Positions 7,291-14,262 of a stretch of 29,889 bases of DNA are shown one piece after another (position 1 is the first letter of the stretch; every line of letters starts with the position of its first letter). The DNA is from Candidatus Hydrogenedentota bacterium. GTDB taxonomy: Bacteria > Hydrogenedentota > Hydrogenedentia > Hydrogenedentales > CAITNO01. A program made the position numbers and the translations under genes. The DNA is taken from contig SKQZ01000273.1 in the NCBI GenBank assembly GCA_007118765.1, forward strand, positions 1 through 29,889, in the 5' to 3' direction. The notes below the pieces were generated by a model that saw nothing but the letters and a program-made list of their open reading frames with translations, had not been told where the DNA came from and ran no database searches.

Positions 7291-7899
7291 CTACTGACGC
7301 TTGATGGTGCAGCCCCATGCGCGCACACGATTTGGGTCTGCCGCTTCGCCGGCGAGGGCGGCTTGAATGGCCATGTCGGTATAGGCTTCGTCGCCCTTTT
7401 CTCCCGGTTCGGAACGGCTGTCGAACGCGCCATGATAAACCAGGTTGCCTTCTTTGTCAATCACATACATTTCCGGCGTGACCCGTGCGCCAAGCACGTC
7501 AGCGTACACATTGCCTTCGTCTTTCAAGGTAATATGGGGTTTTTCAACCTCTTCGTTATATTCCTTGATTTGTTCGATCGTTTCGCTTTCGTGCGAGTTG
7601 ATGCTGATGAACACGACATCTTCATCCGCGTATTTTTCGGTCAATTCAATCATCTGCGGATCAGCGCCGCGGACCCACGGGCAGTGATGACTGGTCATAT
7701 CAATAACAACCACCTTGTCGCGATATTGCTCAAGGGTGTGTGTTTCACCATCAAGATCGGGGAGTTCAAAATTGGGGAACTCCGCACCGATTTCCGGCGG
7801 GTCGGCCAAGTCTTCCGCACTGCAGCCCACCAGTGGGTACATGGCAAATCCGGCCGCCATCAGGACCACAAACAAATTCGAACACATTACGCTTTTCAT
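7291..7899 (-). CDS. Redoxin/AhpC-TSA-like lipoprotein
   Basis: This is 202 residues. A signal peptide with lipobox PLVGC gives a lipidated C26. A peroxiredoxin-like thioredoxin fold follows, with SHHCPWVRG at about residues 70-78. This is the family in which the usual CxxC is replaced by a single Cys (C73) in an xHCPxVR context. The C-terminus GCTIK is also typical of these proteins. They are annotated as redoxin-domain or thioredoxin-family proteins of unproven substrate. The start at 7899 is well supported by AAGGAGGAGCATC just before it. This gene leads a two-gene operon with the TlpA-like lipoprotein. Confidence 0.87.
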   Translation of the reverse strand: MKSVMCSNLFVVLMAAGFAMYPLVGCSAEDLADPPEIGAEFPNFELPDLDGETHTLEQYRDKVVVIDMTSHHCPWVRGADPQMIELTEKYADEDVVFISINSHESETIEQIKEYNEEVEKPHITLKDEGNVYADVLGARVTPEMYVIDKEGNLVYHGAFDSRSEPGEKGDEAYTDMAIQAALAGEAADPNRVRAWGCTIKRQ

Positions 7900-7936
7900 G
7901 ATGCTCCTCCTTTTCTGGTTTCCCTTGAAACTACAA

Positions 7937-7956
7937 AACGCGAAGTTTTTCGCGTT
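7937..7956 (-). promoter_or_regulatory. Perfect 8-bp hairpin at the 5' end of the redoxin mRNA
   Basis: AACGCGAA (7937-7944), loop GTTT, then TTCGCGTT (7949-7956). It begins about 3 nt after the transcription start predicted from the -10 box. It could be a 5' stabilising stem or a repressor site. There is no U-run, so an attenuator is unlikely. Confidence 0.45.
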
Positions 7957-7965
7957 ACAGGTGTC

Positions 7966-7971
7966 ATTATA
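7966..7971 (-). promoter_or_regulatory. -10 box TATAAT upstream of the redoxin operon
   Basis: A perfect TATAAT on the minus strand (7971-7966), giving a start near 7959 and a 60-nt leader. No matching -35 hexamer is evident at 17 bp. Confidence 0.45.
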
Positions 7972-8167
7972 AACGTCTTGCATACGTTTTCAGTTAACAC
8001 AGATGCGACGCAATACATTCCGATACCCGGGGATAAATCAGAAAGAGGCGCGCTTACAGATTCCGTTTTACAGAAACAATGCCAAGGGAAAAGCGAGGAA
8101 CGATGCCAACAGGCGGTGGCGCACGATGGTCGTGCTTCATTTGTCATGGCGAAGAGAAGGTGCGGCG
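7972..8167. other. Intergenic region between the GT2-methyltransferase gene and the redoxin promoter
   Basis: About 200 bases lie between the stop of the upstream minus-strand gene and the redoxin promoter. I see no supported coding frame, RNA motif or terminator here. Confidence 0.4.
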
Positions 8168-9361
8168 TTATGCCTTGTGTCTGCGTGCCTGTACCATGAT
8201 CTCTGCGCCTAGGATGCGTTCCGCTTCGATGATGTGAAATCCCTGTGTGTCCAACTGTTGTCGCAGGGTGTTTCGTGCCGTGGTCGTACTGACAAGGAGC
8301 AGTCCGTCGTCGCGCAGACACCGGGCCGTCTCGCGTAGCACCCCGTCGGCCTGTTGGGGCGTGCCAAGTCCTTGCGACAGAATAATGACCTCGAACGTGT
8401 CGTCGGCAAAGGGCATCGCGGCGGCCTGTGCGTTCACCAGCAGGCGGGCGGGGCGGCGCATGAATCGCAGTTTGTGGTGATGCGGGTCCAAGCCGACGCT
8501 TTGGGGCACGGCATTGAGTGTTTGCGAGGCGCCGCAGTCTACGTTAAGCACGCGCTGTTGGTCGCCAACGGCCTGCATGATTGATCGGTAACGCCGTCTG
8601 TGCCGCAACCGGCGCAGGGGATTGTTGGAACGGAAGGCGCGGGTCTCATGGTCCGCGGCATGGGGACTGTTGCGCAGCAGCCACAGGCGATATAAGGCGC
8701 GCAAATACGCAAGGCCGAATGCGACAAGGCGGGCGTGGGTCGTGCCGTGGCGGCGCGGCAGGTAATGAAAGGGCTCCTCCATGACCTTATATCCTTGGCA
8801 ATAGGCTTTCACCAGAATCTCTTGCAACACCGCGTATGTTTCGTATTCCAGTTGCAGTCGCGCCACTGCCGAGCGGCGATACAAACGGAATCCGCTGGAC
8901 AAGTCGCGCACATCCACGGCCAGCACACGACGAAACACGGCGTTGAGCAGGGTGCTCAACAGGCGTCGTGTCCAGTGCATTTCGGCATGGCCCTGCGACA
9001 CATAGCGAGAGGCAATAATCACTTCCGCGTCGTTGCGCCGTTCATAAAGGTATTGAATGAAGACAGGATGGTGTGAAAAGTCCGCGTCCATGGTAAGCAG
9101 GTACGCCGCATCAATGTCTTCAAACGCCGTCTTGAGCGCCCCGCCATAGCCCCGGCCCCGTTGCTGAATCACCTGTGCGCCGTGTGCCTGTGCTGTTGCC
9201 ACGGTATCATCGGTGCTGCCGCCGTCAACAACGTAAACGGCGCACGGTGCCGGAATATTACGCAACGCATCGGTGATACGCGGCAATAGTTCGCGCAGGT
9301 TTGCTGCTTCATTCAGGCAGGGGAGCACCACCGCCAAGGCGATGTCAGGCGCCGTCGTCAT
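8168..9361 (-). CDS. Family-2 glycosyltransferase fused to a degenerate SAM-methyltransferase domain
   Basis: This is about 397 residues from the ATG at 9361, which is preceded by GAAGGGG at good spacing. Residues 8-235 form a GT2 domain of the dolichol/polyprenol-phosphate mannosyltransferase type. It shows VVLPCLNEA, YVVDGGSTDDT, the metal/nucleotide site MDAD (residues 91-94), SRYVSQG and DLSSGFRLYRR. There are no C-terminal membrane spans. Instead, residues about 262-395 read as a class I methyltransferase fold: RVLNVDCGAS (motif I, normally DxGxGxG), VGLDP (motif II acidic residue), MPFADDTFEVII, and CLRDDGLLLVST. The glycine-rich loop is partly lost, so catalysis is doubtful. A basic linker (about 245-260, rich in Arg) joins the halves. 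It may build or modify a lipid-linked sugar (inference). Confidence 0.82.
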   Translation of the reverse strand: MTTAPDIALAVVLPCLNEAANLRELLPRITDALRNIPAPCAVYVVDGGSTDDTVATAQAHGAQVIQQRGRGYGGALKTAFEDIDAAYLLTMDADFSHHPVFIQYLYERRNDAEVIIASRYVSQGHAEMHWTRRLLSTLLNAVFRRVLAVDVRDLSSGFRLYRRSAVARLQLEYETYAVLQEILVKAYCQGYKVMEEPFHYLPRRHGTTHARLVAFGLAYLRALYRLWLLRNSPHAADHETRAFRSNNPLRRLRHRRRYRSIMQAVGDQQRVLNVDCGASQTLNAVPQSVGLDPHHHKLRFMRRPARLLVNAQAAAMPFADDTFEVIILSQGLGTPQQADGVLRETARCLRDDGLLLVSTTTARNTLRQQLDTQGFHIIEAERILGAEIMVQARRHKA

Positions 9362-9426
9362 TGCAAACCCCTTCACACGCGGGCAGCGGCGGCAAAACCG
9401 GAAGCCACTGCGGATATTTGTCCCGT

Positions 9427-10800
9427 CTATTCATATTCCCACTTCAGCACCCACGGGTCGTCGGTACGTTCTTGAAAGGCGCGCAGCTTTTGCTTGAGTT
9501 CAGCCAGAATGGCGGCGTGTTCCGGACTGTCTGCCAGATTATGGATTTCATGGGGGTCGTTTTCAAGGTCATAAAGTTCAAACGGCGGGCGGTTCATATA
9601 GGCCTCTATGCTGCGTTTGCCATAATGTGTTTCGCCCCGTTCGCGCAGGGCTTGCCACGTTTCGGAGGCCCACAAATCGGATGCAAAGGGATAGGTCAAG
9701 CCGCTTGCTATGTTCCAGATAAGCTTGTATCGTGTTCCGCGCACCACACGCATGGGATAATACATGGTAATTTCGTGAAACGTGTGTGACGCATATATTT
9801 CGTCAAACCCCGCCGGGTGTTCCTCTTCCATCGCGGCCAGAAACGACCGGCCATGAAAGGCGTGGTCATCGGGCCATGCATCGCAGAAGTCGAGTATGGT
9901 TGGCGTGATAAAGGTAAAATCAATCAGCGCGTCACAGGCGTGGCCTTTGTTGTGCTGGTACGGATTTCGAACGACACAGGGCAGCCGCATGCCCGGTTCG
10001 TAAAGATTGGTTTTTGCACCGGGGAACGCAATGCCGTTGTCCGAGATATAGACGATGAACGTGTTGTCCCACTGGCCCGTTTCCTTCAATATCTCAATGA
10101 GACGAAGCAGGCCCTTGTCGGCGCGTTCAACCGACATATAATACTGCGCCAGTTCCTCCCGGCACTCTGGGGTATCCGGCAGATAATCGGGCACAATAAC
10201 ATCCGCAGGGTCTATTGGCTGTGATCCTTCACGGGCAAACGGTCGGTGCGGCTCCACGGTACAAAAGTAGAGGAAGAAGGGGCACTCGTCATCCGCGGCG
10301 ATAAAATCACGGCAGTCGTCGGCCATTTCCACCGGTGCGGCGATGGGCATGGCATGGTCGAAGGGATACACTTCCGGCGGCGCCACGTGATATTTTCCGA
10401 TGCGCTTGGTGCGATACCCGGCTTCCGACAAGAACGTGGGCAGGGATTTTACCGTGTTGAAACTCTTGAAATGATGGTAGCTGTGCGCGTGTCCATATTG
10501 TCCGGTGGCGTGATTGTGCCAGCCGGTGAGGATGGTCGACCGGCTCGCGCTGCATGAAGGCGTGGTACAAAAGGCGCGTGTAAACCGGACGCCTTCCTCC
10601 GCCAGCATATCCAGTCCCGGCGTACGGATGACCGGGTTGCCATAGCACCCGGCATCGTCCGTGCCCTGGTCGTCCACTACATACAAGAGTACATTCGGTC
10701 GGGTCTTGCTTTCACCGGCGGCGCGTTCCGAAACAGACAGCGTGGCTGCCGTGGCGCTTACGCCCGCCATAAAAGACCGCCGTGAAATATCCGCAGTCAT
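9427..10800 (-). CDS. Tat-exported sulfatase (heparan-sulfatase-like, arylsulfatase superfamily)
   Basis: This is 457 residues. The N-terminus ISRRSFMAG is a twin-arginine export signal. The mature enzyme opens with RPNVLLYVVDDQGTDDAG, the metal-binding Asp pair of sulfatases. The formylglycine site is C83 in SCSASRSTILTG, the C-x-A-x-R form of the usual C-x-P-x-R, so activation would require a maturase not seen here. GKYH and YISDNG motifs follow. Overall order and size resemble N-sulfoglucosamine sulfohydrolase-like sulfatases. The substrate is not proven. The start at 10800 is preceded by GAGGAGGAAA; longer forms are not needed. It lies 75 nt behind the amidohydrolase gene and is probably in one operon with it. 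Confidence 0.9.
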   Translation of the reverse strand: MTADISRRSFMAGVSATAATLSVSERAAGESKTRPNVLLYVVDDQGTDDAGCYGNPVIRTPGLDMLAEEGVRFTRAFCTTPSCSASRSTILTGWHNHATGQYGHAHSYHHFKSFNTVKSLPTFLSEAGYRTKRIGKYHVAPPEVYPFDHAMPIAAPVEMADDCRDFIAADDECPFFLYFCTVEPHRPFAREGSQPIDPADVIVPDYLPDTPECREELAQYYMSVERADKGLLRLIEILKETGQWDNTFIVYISDNGIAFPGAKTNLYEPGMRLPCVVRNPYQHNKGHACDALIDFTFITPTILDFCDAWPDDHAFHGRSFLAAMEEEHPAGFDEIYASHTFHEITMYYPMRVVRGTRYKLIWNIASGLTYPFASDLWASETWQALRERGETHYGKRSIEAYMNRPPFELYDLENDPHEIHNLADSPEHAAILAELKQKLRAFQERTDDPWVLKWEYE

Positions 10801-10875
10801 TCGTGTTTCCTCCTCGTTTTGCAATGCTCGCTTTCCTTCATCGGTCATCGCGGCATCCCGGACGCCGTTGAAACC

Positions 10876-12606
10876 TTACGTCCGCCGCAACAGGCGTCCC
10901 GGCAACGGATCGGGGTTAAAGACATCGCCATCCACAACGTGGTTGCCGTTGATGAACACATGTTCAATCCCGTCCGGAAAATGAGCCGGATCTCGGAACG
11001 TGCCTTTGGTGGCGAGGGCGTCATAATCAAACACCACCACATCTGCATAGGCGTTTTCGGCAATGACGCCGCGGTCGCGCAGATTGAAGTGTTCGGCGGC
11101 CAGCCCGCTTATTTTGCGTATGGCGTTTTCAAGGGGCAGCAATCGCATGTCGCGCACGTAGCGGGACAGATACTTGGGATAACAGCCATAGAACAACTGT
11201 GACGGTATGCCGCCGCCCATAAGGATGGCGTCGGTGGAAATCATCACTTCGGGATGCTTTAATCCGGCAAAAGAACTGCGCTCGGTAAACGCGTCGTCCG
11301 GTTCGGCCATGCTTTCAAAGGCCAGCACATGCCCCTCCTCTTCAATCAACAGGTCGCACACCGCGTCCAGAGGATGTACGCCCCGCTCCCGGGCGATTTC
11401 CGTGATGCTCATGCCTTCAAGGCGTTTGTTCTTGTCGCTGGCCACGGACATGATGCGGGCGCAGCCCCAGCCCATGAGCCGAAACAGATTCAATGTCCAT
11501 GCGTCGGGGCCCGTGTGAGGCCATTCCATCTTGCCATGTTCAATGCTGTGCAGAATTCGCTTGCGTTGCTCCGGGTCGTGCAGCCGTGCAATCACTTCCT
11601 CCACCGAACCCGTAACCGACCACGGCGGGAAAAAGGCCAGGATATGCGTGAAGCCCGTGGTGGTGGGCATGATGTCGGCACGTACCGCCACGCCGCGTTG
11701 CTGCGCCGCCGTGACTTGCTTGAGCTGCGTCGCCATGGGCTGGTCCAGCGGCAGGGGCGGCGTCCAATACTTGGACAAACGCGCCATGCCGCGCACTACC
11801 TTTTGAAACAGGGGGCCGAGCCGCCCGTAGTCCGGCACCCAGAACAGATGCGATAGTTGGGCGGGCACCTCGCACGTTTCGGCCACCTCAATGACCTCGT
11901 CGATCGCACGGTCAAGCGTGTTCGAATAACTGCGCAAATGGCTGGTGAATATACCGCCCCGGTCATGCAATTCCGCGCCCAACGCCAACAACTCGCGCGT
12001 GTCACTTTGACTGCCGGGCATATATTGCAGGCCTGTGGACAGGCCAATGGCGCCCGCATCCAGCGCTTCCGCCAAGGCTGCCTTCATCGCCGCGATTTCG
12101 TCGTCCGTGGCGGCACGCGGCTCCATGCCCATGGCATTCAAACGCAACAAGCCGTGGGGCGCCAATACGGCGGCATTCAAAAGAAGACCCTTGTCCTCCA
12201 CGTAGTCAAAGTAATCGCCCAGACTTTGCCAGTGCGCTTCCCGGTCAAAATCTATTTGCGTGAATATGTTGATATAGGTTTCCACCGCGTCGCGATGGGC
12301 GTCGCCCAACGGCGCCATCGCCATGCCACAGTTGCCGCCCACGAATGTGGTGATGCCCTGACGCACGAGCGGTTCCAACAGGGCCGTGCTGTTTTCCCGA
12401 TACAAAGACAAGTCGGCGTGGGAATGGGGATCCACAAACCCCGGCGCTATGTATTTGCCTTGCGCATCAATCTCCGTAACGGCCGCTGCGCCGTTCGCCT
12501 TGCCGACCATGGCAATGCGATCGCCGGCAATGCCGACATCCCCTTGAAAGGCCGGAGCGCCCGTTCCATCCACCACCGTTCCATTGCGCAGTATTACATC
12601 GAACAT
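10876..12606 (-). CDS. D-aminoacylase-like amidohydrolase (N-acyl-D-amino-acid deacylase family)
   Basis: This is 576 residues from the ATG at 12606. It is a metal-dependent TIM-barrel amidohydrolase with the small beta domain at both ends, beginning FDVILRNGTVVDGTG. Metal ligands H61 and H63 are in GFVDPHSHADL. C93 in GGNCGMAMAPLG matches the bridging cysteine of D-aminoacylases. SHLRSY, the LSHL segment and an ISTDA near the C-terminus complete the family pattern. These enzymes release D-amino acids from N-acyl derivatives, but many genomic members have other cyclic-amide or N-acyl substrates. There is no obvious signal peptide, so it should be cytoplasmic. It has an extended -10 promoter just upstream and leads the sulfatase. 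Confidence 0.88.
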   Translation of the reverse strand: MFDVILRNGTVVDGTGAPAFQGDVGIAGDRIAMVGKANGAAAVTEIDAQGKYIAPGFVDPHSHADLSLYRENSTALLEPLVRQGITTFVGGNCGMAMAPLGDAHRDAVETYINIFTQIDFDREAHWQSLGDYFDYVEDKGLLLNAAVLAPHGLLRLNAMGMEPRAATDDEIAAMKAALAEALDAGAIGLSTGLQYMPGSQSDTRELLALGAELHDRGGIFTSHLRSYSNTLDRAIDEVIEVAETCEVPAQLSHLFWVPDYGRLGPLFQKVVRGMARLSKYWTPPLPLDQPMATQLKQVTAAQQRGVAVRADIMPTTTGFTHILAFFPPWSVTGSVEEVIARLHDPEQRKRILHSIEHGKMEWPHTGPDAWTLNLFRLMGWGCARIMSVASDKNKRLEGMSITEIARERGVHPLDAVCDLLIEEEGHVLAFESMAEPDDAFTERSSFAGLKHPEVMISTDAILMGGGIPSQLFYGCYPKYLSRYVRDMRLLPLENAIRKISGLAAEHFNLRDRGVIAENAYADVVVFDYDALATKGTFRDPAHFPDGIEHVFINGNHVVDGDVFNPDPLPGRLLRRT

Positions 12607-12635
12607 CTCTCGAACCCTTTCATTTCGTTTGATCC

Positions 12636-12644
12636 AGTATAACA
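12636..12644 (-). promoter_or_regulatory. Extended -10 promoter of the amidohydrolase-sulfatase operon
   Basis: TGTTATACT on the minus strand (12644-12636) is a TGn-extended -10 box. Start is predicted near 12629, giving a 23-nt leader. No -35 match is needed for this class and none is clear. Confidence 0.5.
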
Positions 12645-12786
12645 CACTGCATCAAACCGCCCCCCCGTAAGCGCAATGCCCTGCTGCACCCGCCTGTTTC
12701 GACAATGCGGATTCCCCGGGCTCATACCCCAAGAGTGAAGTAAATCCTCTTATTCAGGTTGGCACATAAATTGGGGGCAGGCCACC

Positions 12787-12966
12787 ACCGCGAACAAAGC
12801 GACGCGATCTCATTACATCGTCATTGCGAATAACGCAACGCGATCTCACCACATCGTCATCGCGAGCGTAGCGACGCGATATGGCTTCATCGTCATCGCG
12901 AGCAACGTGACGCGATCTGGCTTCATCGTCATTGCGAACAACGTGACGTAATCTCATGTCCCAGAT
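12787..12966. repeat. Tandem array of a 36-bp unit, four copies plus a partial fifth
   Basis: Units start at 12787, 12823, 12859, 12895 and 12931 (partial). Each contains a version of ATCGCGAGC-ag/ac-GCGACGCGAT followed by CATCGTC. The copies differ at scattered positions, so the array is not recent. ATCGCG and CGCGAT inside a unit can pair as a stem. The core CGTCATTGCGA resembles a motif I recall as a dispersed intergenic repeat in many unrelated environmental bacteria. There are no unique spacers, so it is not CRISPR. Confidence 0.75.
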
Positions 12967-12988
12967 TGCCGCGTCGGGCTGACGCCCT

Positions 12989-13090
12989 CCTCGCAAAGAC
13001 GATTGTGTTGCTGTGATGCGAGCGTCATTAGATGAATCGCCACCGAAGGTGGTGGAGACTCGCAATGACGATTGTGATGCTGTGATACGA
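12989..13090. repeat. Inverted-orientation pair of the same repeat family
   Basis: CTCGCAAAGACGATTGTG (from 12990) and CTCGCAATGACGATTGTG (from 13059) are near-identical direct copies 69 bp apart. They continue with TGCTGTGAT in both. CTCGCAATGACG is the reverse complement of the CGTCATTGCGAG core of the 36-bp units, so the block is bounded by oppositely oriented cores. Confidence 0.6.
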
Positions 13091-13105
13091 TATTTATCGA
13101 CCGTG

Positions 13106-14218
13106 TCAGGTTAAAGAGGCGATGTGGTCTTTGAGCGTATCAATCACCAGTGCTTGTTGCGCTTCTGTCAGTTCGGGATAGATGGGGAGCGCGAGCACTT
13201 CCTGCGCGGCTTGCGCTGTATTTGCGCAGCCGTTGTCCGCAGGATTGTAGGCGGCAAGGCAAGGTTGCTTTGTCAGTGGAATGGGATAGAACACGCCGCA
13301 GCCAATGCCGCGTTCGTTGAACAGGCGTTGGGCCTGGTCTCGTTCGGGTACGCGTATCACGTATTGGTGGTATACATGGTGGTTTCCGGGGGCTTCCGTC
13401 GGCGGTTGTATTTCGTCCATGGCGCGTAAGCGGTCTGTATAATAGTGCGCCCGTTCCCGCCTTGCCTCGTTCCACTGATCGAGGTGACGCAGTTTGACGC
13501 GCAACACAGCGGCCTGTATGGTATGGAGGTGGCTGTTGACACCTACGGCCACGTGTTCGTATTGTGCCGATGCGCCGTGACAACGAAGCAGACGCACGGC
13601 ACCCGCCGTGTCGTCGCTGTTGGTAAGCACCGCGCCGCCTTCACCTGCCGCGCCGAGGTTTTTCGTGGGATAGAAACTGCATGCCGCCGCGTTGCCCCAG
13701 CCTCCGGCGTTGATCTCGCCGCGTCGCGCCCCCAGCGCTTGGGCCATGTCCTCCAGCAGCGCCAGGCGATGCCGCTGCGCGATGTCACGTATGGTTTCCA
13801 TATCGGCGCATTGTCCGAAAAGGTGCACCGGCATGATGGCGCGCGTTTTCGGGGTAATCAGCGCTTCGATGTGTTGGGGGTCCATATTGAACGTGTCGGG
13901 GCAAATATCGGCGAAGCGGGGAATGCCGCCCGCATTGACGATGGTGCCTGCGGTGGCGAAAAAGGAGAAGGGCGTGGTGATGACTTCGTCGCCCGGCTGC
14001 AGTTGAAGCGCTTTCAGCGTCAGATACAGTGCATCCGTGCCGGAGCCAACGCCCACGCAATGCCTGACGCCGGCATACGCGGCCAAAGCCGTTTCAAACG
14101 ATTCCAGTACCGGCCCGCCGCGGAACTGCTGGCTTTCGATTACCTCCATGACGGCGGTGTCAATCTCCGGTTTGATAGTCGCGTATTGGGCGCGCAAATC
14201 CAGCATGGGCACCTGCAT
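13106..14218 (-). CDS. DegT/DnrJ/EryC1/StrS-family PLP aminotransferase
   Basis: This is 370 residues. It is a fold-type I pyridoxal-phosphate enzyme of the sugar aminotransferase group, which makes amino-deoxy sugars from nucleotide-linked keto sugars. It begins with the family hallmark VPMLDLRAQYATIKPEI. GSGTDALYLTL binds the cofactor phosphate. The internal aldimine lysine is K186 in SFYPTKNLGAAGEGG, and VGVNSHLHTIQAAVLRVKL and PIPLTKQPC follow as expected. The start at 14218 has AGGAAA about 10 nt upstream. It follows the CoA-ligase gene by 44 nt on the same strand. It is probably involved in cell-surface sugar or secondary metabolite synthesis, but no other nucleotide-sugar gene is present here. 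Confidence 0.9.
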   Translation of the reverse strand: MQVPMLDLRAQYATIKPEIDTAVMEVIESQQFRGGPVLESFETALAAYAGVRHCVGVGSGTDALYLTLKALQLQPGDEVITTPFSFFATAGTIVNAGGIPRFADICPDTFNMDPQHIEALITPKTRAIMPVHLFGQCADMETIRDIAQRHRLALLEDMAQALGARRGEINAGGWGNAAACSFYPTKNLGAAGEGGAVLTNSDDTAGAVRLLRCHGASAQYEHVAVGVNSHLHTIQAAVLRVKLRHLDQWNEARRERAHYYTDRLRAMDEIQPPTEAPGNHHVYHQYVIRVPERDQAQRLFNERGIGCGVFYPIPLTKQPCLAAYNPADNGCANTAQAAQEVLALPIYPELTEAQQALVIDTLKDHIASLT

Positions 14219-14262
14219 AAGAGCGTTTCCTGTTACGTTATGTTCCCGGGGTGATGCGGCGG

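Larger units (their letters stand above)
12645..13105. other. Long intergenic region holding a tandem repeat
   Basis: About 460 bases without a believable gene lie between the amidohydrolase promoter and the 3' end of the aminotransferase gene. The right part (12787-13090) is repeat-rich. The left part (12645-12786) shows a run of C and no recognised element. A small hairpin, CCACC-gaa-GGTGG, lies at 13040-13052. Confidence 0.6.

Noticed and set aside
7267..8199. Plus-strand frame of 310 codons
   Set aside because: It is the reverse of the redoxin gene and its leader. It has no ribosome site or domain, while the minus-strand gene has a strong Shine-Dalgarno sequence and lipobox.
12787..12966. 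CRISPR array
   Set aside because: The whole 36-bp unit repeats with no unique spacers, the copies are diverged, and no cas gene is present.
12754..13065. Minus-strand frame of 103 codons over the repeat array
   Set aside because: It is open only because the 36-bp unit is a multiple of three. It translates to a 12-residue repeat rich in Arg and Asp, with no start context.
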